DNA of 64,000 bases from NCBI GenBank assembly GCA_964527925.1, contig CAZGQO010000002.1, forward strand, positions 62,001-126,000, given 5' to 3'. This DNA comes from Ch128b sp964527925 (lineage in GTDB: Bacteria > Bacteroidota > Ignavibacteria > Ch128b). The notes under the pieces were generated by a model, which saw only the letters and a list, made by a program, of their open reading frames with translations, had not been told where the DNA came from and made no database searches. The position numbers and the translations under genes were made by a program. This document shows positions 38,303 through 47,145 of this stretch, one piece after another; within the stretch, counting starts at the first letter, position 1, and every line of letters begins with the position of its first letter.

Positions 38303-38805
38303 ATATCGTTTTAATCGGTTTTCGTGGTGCGGGTAAAACAGCACTCGCAAAGATTCTTTCAGAAAAACTTGATATGCAGCTCTACACAATTGATAAAATG
38401 ATTGAAGATAAAGAGAAAATGAAAATCCGCGACATAGTAGCTCAAAAAGGTTGGCCATATTTTCGCGAGCTCGAATCAAAATTTATTGAAGAAGTATCTC
38501 AGCTTGATAATGCAATTATTGATACTGGCGGCGGAGCAATCGAAGATCCTACAAATATGGATAACTTAAAAAAGAACGGTTACATTATCTATGTCCAGGC
38601 AAGTTTAAAAGATATCAAAAATAGAATTCTTAACGACCCGGATAGACCTAAATTGAATCCCACTCTCGATGTTGAAGATGATTTGAATATTACTTATCAA
38701 AGAAGAATTCCTCTTTACGAAGAATACGCAGACTTCAGAGTAAATACATCAATACAGACACTTGAAAAATGTGCTGAAGAGATAATAAAAATTTTAGGAG
38801 GATGA
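38299..38805 (+). CDS. aroK: Shikimate kinase
   Basis: This 168-residue P-loop kinase has Walker A GFRGAGKT (7-14), the shikimate-binding Asp in YTIDKMIE, FRELESKFI with the substrate Arg, TGGGAIED (72-79) and the lid region DPDRPKLNP. It phosphorylates shikimate for the aroA step. It is the last gene of the operon. Chorismate synthase (aroC) is not in the operon and must lie elsewhere. A short GAGGAT/ATCCTC hairpin spans the stop but no convincing terminator follows. Confidence 0.93.
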   Translation: MNIVLIGFRGAGKTALAKILSEKLDMQLYTIDKMIEDKEKMKIRDIVAQKGWPYFRELESKFIEEVSQLDNAIIDTGGGAIEDPTNMDNLKKNGYIIYVQASLKDIKNRILNDPDRPKLNPTLDVEDDLNITYQRRIPLYEEYADFRVNTSIQTLEKCAEEIIKILGG

Positions 38806-38886
38806 CGAAAGATTTATCCTCTTATTCATTTAAAAATCAAATTAAAATTTCTTTCTTATTCATAATAAACTTACCATAGGTGACCT

Positions 38887-41472
38887 ATGAAAAGATTACT
38901 TCTTTTTGTCTCAATTTTTTCCATTCAAATTGTCTCCGCTCAGAAATTAAAATCACCTGAAGAATTTCTCGGCTTTAAGGTCGGAGAAGATTACAAAATT
39001 GCGAACTATGAAACCATTCAAAGTTACTTCAAACATCTCGCTGAAAATTCAAAAATGATTGTGTATGAAGAGATTGGTAAGACAGTTCAGAAAAGAGATA
39101 TGTTCATGGCTATAATCAGTTCTGAAGAAAACATCGCTAATCTTGAAAAATATAGAACTATATCAAGAAAACTCGCTGATCCAAGAAAACTAACAGATGA
39201 TGAAGCGAAAAAATTGATCAAAGAAGGAAAAATTGTTGTACTTGTAACCTGCAATATTCACTCAACTGAAATTGCTTCATCACAGATGTCAATGGAATTA
39301 GCTTATAAGTTGATTACAAAAACTGCGAGTGAAAAAACCGTCAAAGCCCTTGAGGATGTAATTTTTATTTTGATGCCTTCAATTAATCCCGATGGGACAT
39401 CAATGATTGTCGATTGGTACAACAAATATCTTAGTACTGAATATGAAGAAAGTCCAATGCCATGGTTATACCATGTATATTCAGGTCATGATAATAACCG
39501 TGATTGGTTTATGTTCAACCTGCCAGAAACAAGAAATGTAATCGAAATAGCTTACCGCAAATGGATTCCACAAATCTGGCTAGATGAGCATCAAATGGGA
39601 AGCAGCGGTGCAAGATTGTTTCTTGTTCCTTACAAAGACCCAATCAACCCAAATGTTCATCCCCTAATCTGGCGATGGCAAAAAGTAATTGGAGGATTAA
39701 CTTCTCTCGATTTAGAACAACAGGGATTTACTGGAATAATTGATCAAGCAATGTTTGAGGGCTGGTGGCAGGGTCCTGCAAGCGATTGTGGATTATGGCA
39801 TAATCAAATTGCTTTACTTTCTGAAATGGCAAGCTGCAACATCGCAAGTCCAATTTACATTGATCCATCAGAAATTAAAGCCACTCCAGAAATTACCACT
39901 TATGACATTCGAACTAATTATCCAAATCCATGGCGTGGCGGTTGGTGGAGATTAAGAGATATTGTCGAGTATGAATTGGCTCTCACATCAAGTTTGATTG
40001 AAATTGCTTCCATATTTAAAGATGAAATTTTGTGGGATTACTATTTTATGGGAAAAGACGCAGTTGAAAAAGGCAAGCAAGGAAATCCATTTGCCTATAT
40101 CATTCCAAGAAATCAAAATGATCCTGTAACTGTTTCGAAAATGATTGATGTTTTACAATTCGGTGGAGTTGAAGTTCATTTTTCTGATAAAGAATCTAAG
40201 ATTGATAATGTAATTTATCCTGCAGAAAGCTATATAATTTATCTTGCACAACCATATGGAAGATATGTAAAAGATTTGTTCGAAGAACAATTTTATCCTG
40301 ATTTAAGAAAATCAAAGAAAGAACCACCAATTGAACCTTATGATGTTGCAGGCTGGACTCTTCCATACTTAATGGGTGTAAAGTTCTTCCAGATCGATAA
40401 ACCTTTCGAAATTGAATCACGTTTACTCGATAATCCTGAATATCCAGAAGGAAAAGTTTTATCTTTTGATGGACAATATTTTATTTCTAAAGCAGGTCCA
40501 AATGTTAACAGCACACTAATCAATCGACTTCAAAAAAAAAATATTCCTGTTTACTGGAACACTCAAAAGATTCAAACCAAGGATGAAACTTATCCGGAAG
40601 GTTCAGTTTTATTCCCCATCAACTCATCTTCAAAAAAAATCGTTGAAAAACTTGCAAAAGAACTTCATCTGAAAATCAATTCTATAACTTATCTTGATAA
40701 AAATATTCTGGTGCAACTGAAGAAAGTCAGAGTTGGACTGTACAAACCATACACTGCAAATATGGATGAAGGCTGGACTCGGCTTTTACTCGAAAATTTT
40801 GAATTTGATTTTGTTTCAATGGAAAATAAAGACTTCAAACAAAAAAGACTGAAAGACAAATTTGATGTAATCATAATTCCAGAAATGAGTGCAGATTTAA
40901 TTAAAGAAGGTAAATTTACCGGTGAACGTGCAAGATTTAATCGTCCCAAACCTCCTGAATATGATAGCGGTATTGGCAAAATTGGAGTAGAAAATCTAAA
41001 AACATTTGTAGAAAAAGACGGTGGAACACTTATCACAATTGGTGAAGCATGTAACTTTGCAATTGAAGACTTAGGATTAAAAGTAACAAATGTTCTGCAG
41101 AATCTTAAGAATGACGAATTTTTCTGTCCAGGTTCTTTAATTAAAATTTCAGTAGACAACACAAATCCAATTGGATACGGATTCGAAAAAGAAACAATTG
41201 GTTACATGAATGATAATATAGCATTTGCAACTACAATTCCATTTGGACAGTTTGACCGTTCAATTGTGGCTCGTTATCCTACTAAAGATTTGTTGAAATC
41301 AGGTTTCTTACTGGGAGAAGATTATTTATACAACAAATCTGCTATTGTAAAAGTCAAACAAATGAAAGGTAATGTAGTTCTTTTAGGATTCAAAGTTCAA
41401 AATCGACATCAGACATTTGGAACATTCAAATTTTTATTTAATGCAATTCATAGTGCAGGGATGATAGAATAA
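38887..41472 (+). CDS. Secreted M14-family zinc carboxypeptidase-like protein
   Basis: This 861-residue protein has a signal peptide (ending near IVSAQ, residue 19) and an N-terminal M14 domain. The zinc HxxE pair is in CNIHSTEIASSQM (about 122-134), the substrate-site run is SINPDGTSMIVDWYNKY, HDNNRDWFMFNLPETRNV (about 196-213) follows, and the later WLDEHQMG carries the third His. Residues 500-861 are large and of unclear fold, with a segment like a glutamine-amidotransferase-type domain (VRVGLYKPYTANMDEGWTRLL, then VIIPEMSADLI). This matches a group of long Bacteroidota M14 proteins annotated as zinc carboxypeptidases. No T9SS tail is present, so it is probably periplasmic. It follows the aro operon but has its own ribosome site (AGGTGA). 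Confidence 0.88.
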   Translation: MKRLLLFVSIFSIQIVSAQKLKSPEEFLGFKVGEDYKIANYETIQSYFKHLAENSKMIVYEEIGKTVQKRDMFMAIISSEENIANLEKYRTISRKLADPRKLTDDEAKKLIKEGKIVVLVTCNIHSTEIASSQMSMELAYKLITKTASEKTVKALEDVIFILMPSINPDGTSMIVDWYNKYLSTEYEESPMPWLYHVYSGHDNNRDWFMFNLPETRNVIEIAYRKWIPQIWLDEHQMGSSGARLFLVPYKDPINPNVHPLIWRWQKVIGGLTSLDLEQQGFTGIIDQAMFEGWWQGPASDCGLWHNQIALLSEMASCNIASPIYIDPSEIKATPEITTYDIRTNYPNPWRGGWWRLRDIVEYELALTSSLIEIASIFKDEILWDYYFMGKDAVEKGKQGNPFAYIIPRNQNDPVTVSKMIDVLQFGGVEVHFSDKESKIDNVIYPAESYIIYLAQPYGRYVKDLFEEQFYPDLRKSKKEPPIEPYDVAGWTLPYLMGVKFFQIDKPFEIESRLLDNPEYPEGKVLSFDGQYFISKAGPNVNSTLINRLQKKNIPVYWNTQKIQTKDETYPEGSVLFPINSSSKKIVEKLAKELHLKINSITYLDKNILVQLKKVRVGLYKPYTANMDEGWTRLLLENFEFDFVSMENKDFKQKRLKDKFDVIIIPEMSADLIKEGKFTGERARFNRPKPPEYDSGIGKIGVENLKTFVEKDGGTLITIGEACNFAIEDLGLKVTNVLQNLKNDEFFCPGSLIKISVDNTNPIGYGFEKETIGYMNDNIAFATTIPFGQFDRSIVARYPTKDLLKSGFLLGEDYLYNKSAIVKVKQMKGNVVLLGFKVQNRHQTFGTFKFLFNAIHSAGMIE

Positions 41473-41618
41473 TGGCGTTGTTTTCACATTAACATATAAC
41501 CATTGTATATTTTTTGATAAAAAACTTTTTCTATTAGCTTAGAAAAAAGAAATGAACTGAAATTTAAATGAATTATAACTGAAACTAATTCGTCTATATT
41601 CAGAACGATGGAAGAGAA

Positions 41619-41926
41619 ATGAAACTTAATCATTTCAGAATTCAAAAAAGAATTTAACAATCTCTATAAGATCGATTAAAAAAGTTATTCTATATAGATC
41701 CTTTGCCAGAAAAGATTATAACGAAGATTCTGATATAGATATTCTCGAGGTTCTTGACGGAAAAGTTAAAGCTGGTGAAGAAATAGATAGAATGATAGAT
41801 ATTATTACAGGAATTAATTTAAAATACAATGCTTTACTCTCCGTATATCCAATTTTAGAAGAAGATTATAAAAATCTTAACAGCCCCCTTCTCTTGAATA
41901 TCAAGAAAGAAGGAATAACTACTTGA
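41619..41926 (+). pseudogene. Decayed MNT-type nucleotidyltransferase antitoxin gene
   Basis: Pieces of a minimal nucleotidyltransferase are spread over three frames. ATG 41619 starts MKLNHF but hits TAA soon after. A second frame reads SEFKKEFNNLYKID then stops. A third gives IKKVILYRSFARKDYNEDSD followed by IDILEVLDG and runs to TGA 41924-41926. The third piece keeps the GSX10DXD nucleotidyl-transfer spacing, but the first Gly is Arg (RSFARK), so the active site is also damaged. Such proteins act as antitoxins by adding AMP to a partner HEPN toxin. The stop overlaps the HEPN start (TTGA), the usual arrangement of the pair. At least two frameshifts make it non-functional as written. Confidence 0.8.
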
Positions 41927-42300
41927 AAGAGATAAATGATCTTATATCCCGATCATTAAAATATCTAAACAGCGCTAAAGTCCTGATAGAAATTGGTGAC
42001 TATGAGTCCTCAGTTTCAAGATCCTATTATGCAATGCTTTACTCAGCTCAGGCTATTCACTTAACTAAACAACTCACTTTTTCATCTCACAAAGGTGTGA
42101 TTACATCATTTGGAGATAATTTTATAAAAATTGGCATATCTCCCAAAGAAACGGGCAGATAATTAAATAGAGCATCTGAAAATAGACAATCGAGTGATTA
42201 CGATTTCATTCCAGAAATTTCAAAAGATGAAGTCGAAAACCTTCTTGAAAAAGGAAAAGAATTTGTGGACAGCATCAGCAATTATTTTTTAAAAAAATAA
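41923..42300 (+). pseudogene. HEPN-domain toxin gene interrupted by TAA
   Basis: A TTG start at 41923 opens a HEPN domain of 79 residues (SRSLKYLNSAKVLIEIGDYE, then SSVSRSYYAMLYSAQAIHL) ending at TAA 42160-42162. The same frame goes on for 45 more codons (LNRASENRQSSDYDFIPEIS, then KDEVENLLEKGKEFVDSISN) to TAA 42298-42300, completing a normal HEPN protein of about 125 residues. The break falls in the stretch where relatives usually read KLLNRA or similar, so one nonsense change accounts for it. The RNase motif RX4-6H is altered too: relatives have RSYYAMFH, and here residue 40 is Tyr. Both partners of this MNT/HEPN pair are thus damaged. Confidence 0.82.
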
Positions 42301-42516
42301 TTTTTGTGAAAATTTATTCTTTCTTAGATAAACTGAAGTAATCGATTAAAAATCATTTAACGAGAATACATATTAAAGCAACGAATCAAAATAAAGCCAA
42401 TATTTTTTTCTGAATTTGGATATTTTGAATCAGTACCTTAACGACTCAAACTTTTAAATTATTAAACATTGCAATTCATAGTTCGGGGATCAATTAAGAG
42501 CCCAATAAAATAAATA

Positions 42517-42549
42517 CATGTAATCTTGGAACAAATCCAAGATTACATG
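42517..42549 (-). terminator. Terminator hairpin after the cytochrome gene
   Basis: CATGTAATCTTGG and CCAAGATTACATG form a perfect 13-base-pair stem with a 7-base loop, 22 bases after the cytochrome stop. On the minus strand TATTTATTTTAT follows. The rest of 42301-42516 shows nothing I can support. Confidence 0.85.
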
Positions 42550-42570
42550 CAGAAGAGACATAGGACGAAA

Positions 42571-44004
42571 TTATTTTATAAGAACCATTTTTTTCGCTTG
42601 CGTAAAATTATCACTTAACAATTTATATATATAGACACCACTTGGTAAATTCTCAGCATCGAAAGTAATTATGTGTTTACCTGCAGGCATCATATCGTCC
42701 ACTAATTTAGTAACTAACTCACCACTGACGCTATAAACATATAATTGAACTTTAGTTGACTTCGGTAATGTAAATTTAATATTTGTAATTGGATTAAATG
42801 GGTTGGGATAGTTCTGTGATAATGAAAATTCTGCAGGCAAAACATTCTTATCTACATCTGTTGTGATGCCTTTGATATGAATACTATCAGCGTATAAAGA
42901 AGCCCAGCTCAGACTTTGAGTAGTATGACATCTCAAGCATGCAAAATCAAGAGTTACCTTTGCTAAACCGTTTGCATCAAGTTTAACTTTAGTTCCATCG
43001 GATGTGAACATTTCAGTATAGTTGACGGAATCTGTGTTAATTGCAAAAATATGTGTTTTCACATCTCCACGTCTTCCGTTACCAACAACCTTACCAACAG
43101 CTGATTTAGTTGCTGGTGCCATATGACAATCAACACAATCGATAGATTTTGGTTGTCCATTTACAAGTATTTGTTTATTTGGATGACAGGTCTGACAATT
43201 CATTTTTATTCCATTAAAAGATGTGGCTTGTTTATAACGAAGTGGAATATGTGGATCGTGACAGGATGCACAAGTCAGATCAACACCCTGTCCATCACCA
43301 TGTTTTGAAGCTCTCATTTCATTTATTTGTTCGTGATGATTAATGTAACCGCCACTTGCTGGAATTGCATTTGTCGTTCCACCTCTTTGATGACAGTCTC
43401 CACATCGATTTATTCTTAAATCATCACCTTGAATTGGGGGTTTTACAGTAGTTGGGTTCACTGCATGATCACTTCCAGGTCCGTGACAACCTTCACAACG
43501 AATTCCTGGTTCACTAAATGTTCCCAGACTATCAGCGGGATTACCATTCCAGCTTCCTGAAGTAGAAGGTCCTGTAGTATGACATTTAAAACAGTTATAG
43601 TTATATTTCACTATCTTACCATAATCATAAGGAACCCATCCTTGTGTCTCTAAATTATACTGCGCACTGCTATCTGTATTATATACAAGTCCATTGCTTT
43701 GTAAGAATCTCGCCTTCCAACCATAACCACCAATTACATAAACAAAATCATTTCATGTTTTTCCAGGAGGGGGTGCAGATACACCGGGTGTAGTATTCGG
43801 TGGATATACAGGTGGTGCACCGTTGATTGGATTTAATTTGTATGGGTGTCCGCTTTTTGCATATTCCTCCCAGATATTATAACCGAGATTCGGTTGGACA
43901 TAATTATGACAGTTCATACATGTACTTGAACCAACATAATTTTGGGCAAGCAACATTGAACTGCCAACAAAGAAGAGAAGAATGAGAGTAACTATTTTTT
44001 TCAT
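42571..44004 (-). pseudogene. Octaheme c-type cytochrome with T9SS sorting domain, interrupted by TGA at 43753-43755
   Basis: ATG 44004 with a perfect GGAGG site opens a 477-codon frame that is broken only by TGA after codon 83. The signal peptide ends at MLLAQ. Eight CxxCH heme sites are visible: CMNCH, CFKCH, CEGCH, CGDCH, CASCH, CQTCH, CVDCH and CLRCH; only the first lies before the stop. The C-terminus is a type A T9SS domain (QNYPNPFNPITNIKF to YIYKLLSDNFTQAKKM). Around the stop the frame reads PPPGKT-stop-NDFVYVIGGYGWKARF, where a Trp codon (TGG) would fit. Hence either a recent nonsense mutation or a sequence error. If intact it would be a surface multiheme cytochrome for electron transfer outside the cell. 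A divergent two-component system lies 140 bases away. Confidence 0.85.
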
Positions 44005-44143
44005 CTTAGATCCTCCAATTTTTGGAAGCAAATTACTATACAGAGTTGATTATGGAAAGTTAAAAATCTTAAAAAAATTTTTAGTTTTTTTGATTTTTTC
44101 AAAAACATTTAATTAATTACGAAAATAAAAATTATGAATAGCC

Positions 44144-44806
44144 ATGAACATTTTATTAGTAGAAGATGATTTACAACTAGCAAATTCTATAAAGAAAAAT
44201 TTACTCGAAGAAGGATTTTATGTCCAGATTGCTTCTGATGGGCAGAGAGCAATTGAGATAATAAATCAAATAAAATTTGATGTGATCATTTTAGATTGGA
44301 TGATTCCTAAAATCTCAGGGATTGAGGTTTGCAAGAAAATTCGTGAAATGAAAATAAATTCACCAATTATTCTATTAACTGTTTTAAGCAATGTAAATAA
44401 CAAATTAAACGCTTTTAATTCAGGAGCTGATGATTACCTCACTAAACCTTTTGAGATGAAGGAATTAATTGCCAGAATAAAAGTTGTCTATAGAAGATAT
44501 TCATCAAACTCTACTATTATTGAGTATAAAGAAATCTCGCTGGATTTATATAACCGTACTGTGTATACAACTCGAGGTGAAATCAAATTAACTGATAGAG
44601 AATTTGACCTTCTTAAATATTTTATTAATCATTCAGGTGAAATTGTGAGTAAAGAAAAATTGTTTAATGAAATCTGGGGAATGGAGTATGATCCTTATTC
44701 AAATGTAATTGAGGTTACTATTAAAAACTTGAGGAAGAAATTAGAAGAAAAACTTGTTAAAAATCCAATTAAGAATGTTTATGGGGAAGGATATATTTTT
44801 ATTTAA
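44144..44806 (+). CDS. OmpR/PhoB-family response regulator
   Basis: This 220-residue regulator has a receiver domain with the acidic pair D8/D9, phospho-acceptor Asp51 in IILDWMIP, the switch Thr in ILLTVLS and the Lys in YLTKPFEMKEL. It is followed by a winged-helix DNA-binding domain (about 125-220; IKLTDREFDLLKYFINHSG, then ended by GEGYIF). It should bind DNA when phosphorylated by the kinase encoded next. The gene is divergent from the cytochrome gene across a 139-base gap, which makes that gene a reasonable target, though not shown. Its 3' end overlaps the kinase start. Confidence 0.92.
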   Translation: MNILLVEDDLQLANSIKKNLLEEGFYVQIASDGQRAIEIINQIKFDVIILDWMIPKISGIEVCKKIREMKINSPIILLTVLSNVNNKLNAFNSGADDYLTKPFEMKELIARIKVVYRRYSSNSTIIEYKEISLDLYNRTVYTTRGEIKLTDREFDLLKYFINHSGEIVSKEKLFNEIWGMEYDPYSNVIEVTIKNLRKKLEEKLVKNPIKNVYGEGYIFI

Positions 44807-46208
44807 AATCATTGACATAGTGAAAAAACTTACAAGTGTTGATAAAATATTAATTGTCAATACAATTTCATTTTTGATCTTTTTAATAGTGTTTAACATA
44901 ATTACAGTGTTTACTCTTAAATACTTTCTCGTTAATAATCTTGAGACTAGGTTATTTCATGAAATGGACCGTGTAAAAAAAACGCTTGCCTATAACAACG
45001 GTGAGTTAAAAATAATAAGCGAGGTTGAACTTAGAGAGAGAGATTTTCAAGAATTAACACCTCATCCTTTTTTTCTCCAGGTTTACGATACTAAAGGCAA
45101 TGTTTTATTAATTAGCAACAACTTAAATCTGATTGACAAATTACCAATTTTTCAAGTCGATGAACTCCATAAGCTCAGTAATTTTTCAGTCAAACAACAC
45201 GAATATTACTACATAATTGACAGCTTGAAAGATAGTAACAATTCAGAAAGTTATTTATTCATAAGATTATCAACTTATTTTAACGAAGAAGGTAATATCA
45301 TAAAGTACTTACTCTATTTGAATTTTATCTTCTTAGTAGTGTTTTTCATTATCAATTCATTTATCAATAGATATTTGAACAATCGGTTCTTAAAGCCTTT
45401 ATACGAGATTATTCAAAAAGCACATCAAATTACTTTTTCGAAGAAAAATACTTTACTTCAGATACCTGATAAATCAACTCCTGAAATAAATACTCTAATA
45501 AATACACTTAACGAGCTGATATCAAGATCAGAATATTATATTGATCAAATGTCAAGATTTACTGATAACAGTGCTCATCAGCTTTTAACTCCATTGACTG
45601 GACTAAAAGCAGAAATAGAATATTTGATAAAAAAGGATAGGAAAACAGAAGAATATAAAAAGTCTCTTGAAGTATTAAATCACCAAACAGAAAAACTAAT
45701 CAAAATAGTAAAAACACTATTGATAATTAGTAAAATTGAAAACACTGCAAACGAAACAAATAAAATCATCAATTCTTCCGAAGTTATTTTTAAAGAAATA
45801 AGTGATTCATCCCATAGAAATCTAATAAAAGCAGAAATTGAGGAGGATATATTCATCAGAGGAGTTGATGAGTACTTTTCATTAATTATCCAGAATTTAA
45901 TAGACAATGCTCTAAAATTTTCTAATTATGAAAAACAGGTTGTTGTCAAATTTGTGTCCAATGAAAATTCTGTCTTTTTAATTGTGGAAGACCAGGGTAT
46001 AGGTATTATGCCGGAAGAAAGAGAAAAAATTTTTGAACGCTTTTATCGATCGAAGGTATGTGAAAATCTTGGAATAGAAGGTTCTGGGCTTGGATTATGT
46101 CTTGTTAAGAGTCTGGTAAAATTTATGCATGGTGAACTATTCATCGAAGATAATCAACCGCAGGGAACCATTTTTAAGATTAAATTTCCTAAAATTATCC
46201 TGAGCTGA
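44781..46208 (+). CDS. Membrane sensor histidine kinase
   Basis: About 475 residues from ATG 44781; ATG 44775 or GTG 44820 are alternatives, and the overlap with the regulator is 26 bases with the chosen start. Two membrane helices (about 25-47 and 175-197) enclose a periplasmic sensor of about 125 residues with no family I recognise. A short linker leads to the dimerisation box with phospho-acceptor His (NSAHQLLTPLTGLKAEIEYL). The ATPase domain follows with N box IIQNLIDNALKFS, G1 VEDQGIGIMPEE, F box FERFYR and G2 GSGLGLCLVKSL. It would phosphorylate the adjacent regulator. The signal is unknown; location beside the multiheme cytochrome suggests a redox or electron-acceptor cue. Confidence 0.9.
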   Translation: MGKDIFLFKIIDIVKKLTSVDKILIVNTISFLIFLIVFNIITVFTLKYFLVNNLETRLFHEMDRVKKTLAYNNGELKIISEVELRERDFQELTPHPFFLQVYDTKGNVLLISNNLNLIDKLPIFQVDELHKLSNFSVKQHEYYYIIDSLKDSNNSESYLFIRLSTYFNEEGNIIKYLLYLNFIFLVVFFIINSFINRYLNNRFLKPLYEIIQKAHQITFSKKNTLLQIPDKSTPEINTLINTLNELISRSEYYIDQMSRFTDNSAHQLLTPLTGLKAEIEYLIKKDRKTEEYKKSLEVLNHQTEKLIKIVKTLLIISKIENTANETNKIINSSEVIFKEISDSSHRNLIKAEIEEDIFIRGVDEYFSLIIQNLIDNALKFSNYEKQVVVKFVSNENSVFLIVEDQGIGIMPEEREKIFERFYRSKVCENLGIEGSGLGLCLVKSLVKFMHGELFIEDNQPQGTIFKIKFPKIILS

Positions 46209-46416
46209 TTAAGAAATTTTTCATTGGCTGACTTGTCAATTATCAACTCCTTTAATCCATAAATTTACTTTAATTTCATTGTATTAAACCAAATTGATCT
46301 TAATTGAGTTGAATCTACAACATTGTCCCTTAAATATTAATCCTCAAGGGTGAATTAAAATTCGATCTGAATGGAATGAAAAAAATTTTCAATCTTTATC
46401 GAAAGGAGTGTTTTAA

Positions 46417-46473
46417 ATGCAGACATTAGAAATATTCCAGCATTTATTTAAGGCAATTCAAATTGGGAATTGA
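46417..46473 (+). CDS. 18-codon open frame with strong ribosome site, probable gene remnant
   Basis: GAAAGGAG lies 8 bases before ATG 46417, one of the best ribosome sites in the window, yet the frame reads MQTLEIFQHLFKAIQIGN and stops. A one-base shift continues as GIDSKKFYNLLQKF, and a further shift gives NSEINYEKLINLIVKGKV, ending in a TGA that overlaps the TTG start of the next frame. The pattern suggests a frameshifted small gene formerly coupled to the downstream one. No family is recognised. The upstream 46209-46416 holds nothing I can support. Confidence 0.35.
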   Translation: MQTLEIFQHLFKAIQIGN

Positions 46474-46555
46474 TTCAAAAAAATTTTACAATCTTCTTCA
46501 AAAATTCTGAAATTAATTATGAAAAGTTGATAAATTTGATTGTTAAAGGAAAAGT

Positions 46556-46876
46556 TTGAAAAATATTTTACTGGAGATTACAAATGAACAAAAAAGAAAT
46601 CCTCATAAAAAAACACCAGATATGACCAAATTAGAAATAAGTGATGAAGTAATGGAATTAATATCAAAGTATGACTGCGATATACAGTTTAGTAATACAC
46701 CGACTTATTGGATAAATATCTATCGATCAAATGCACAATTAGAAAAAGATGATGATCGTTGTAAAAAGGAAAACCAAGAGTTACTTAAAAAACTTCAAGA
46801 AGAATTAAAGCCCTATAAAATTGAATATTCATTGAATTATAAAGGCAAAACTCTTAATGGAACTACTGAATTATAA
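46556..46876 (+). CDS. Hypothetical protein, 106 residues, probably truncated
   Basis: A TTG start at 46556 opens a charged, helical 106-residue frame (NEQKRNPHKKTPDM near the start, ENQELLKKLQEELKPYKIEY near the end). I recognise no family. The frame stops at TAA 46874-46876, but the same frame resumes with DLKFYSVEFKTKKDNTRFYL. It also overlaps the end of the fragmentary upstream frame. There is no good ribosome site. I regard it as the largest piece of a decayed gene pair in the 937-base stretch between the kinase and the S9 peptidase, although a small functional protein cannot be excluded. Confidence 0.4.
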   Translation: MKNILLEITNEQKRNPHKKTPDMTKLEISDEVMELISKYDCDIQFSNTPTYWINIYRSNAQLEKDDDRCKKENQELLKKLQEELKPYKIEYSLNYKGKTLNGTTEL

Positions 46877-47035
46877 GATCTGAAGTTTTATTCTGTAGAA
46901 TTCAAAACAAAAAAGGATAATACAAGATTTTATCTACCCTCGAGATTGAGTTAGAGTAAGATGATGTCCGTTGATATCATCAATGAATTGATCGACCTAA
47001 TTAAAGATTTTTTAGACGAGGTAAAATATAATTGA
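46877..47035 (+). pseudogene. In-frame continuation of the hypothetical gene, with a second stop
   Basis: After TAA 46874-46876 the same frame reads DLKFYSVEFKTKKDNTRFYL and PSRLS to a TAG at 46952-46954, then SKMMSVDIINELIDLIKDFL and DEVKYN to TGA 47033-47035. Protein-like composition on both sides of two stops suggests an originally longer gene of about 158 residues. 47036-47145 shows nothing further. Confidence 0.35.
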
Positions 47036-47145
47036 TAACTTCACTAATAAAAATTAGAGACTTCCAAATCCAGGTTCCTTATTCAAACTTCTTCTTAGAA
47101 TTCGGAAGTATCTAAATTAATCACATCTTTGCGTGATAAGTCATC

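Noticed and set aside
40689..41162. 157-codon minus-strand frame inside the M14 gene
   Set aside because: The plus strand encodes a continuous secreted peptidase here; the antisense frame is a by-product of codon use.
43741..43767. TGA read as tryptophan or selenocysteine in the cytochrome
   Set aside because: TGA ends many normal genes here (lptF-like, nadE, S9 peptidase), no selenocysteine-type hairpin was seen, and the expected residue is Trp. A mutation or error is simpler.
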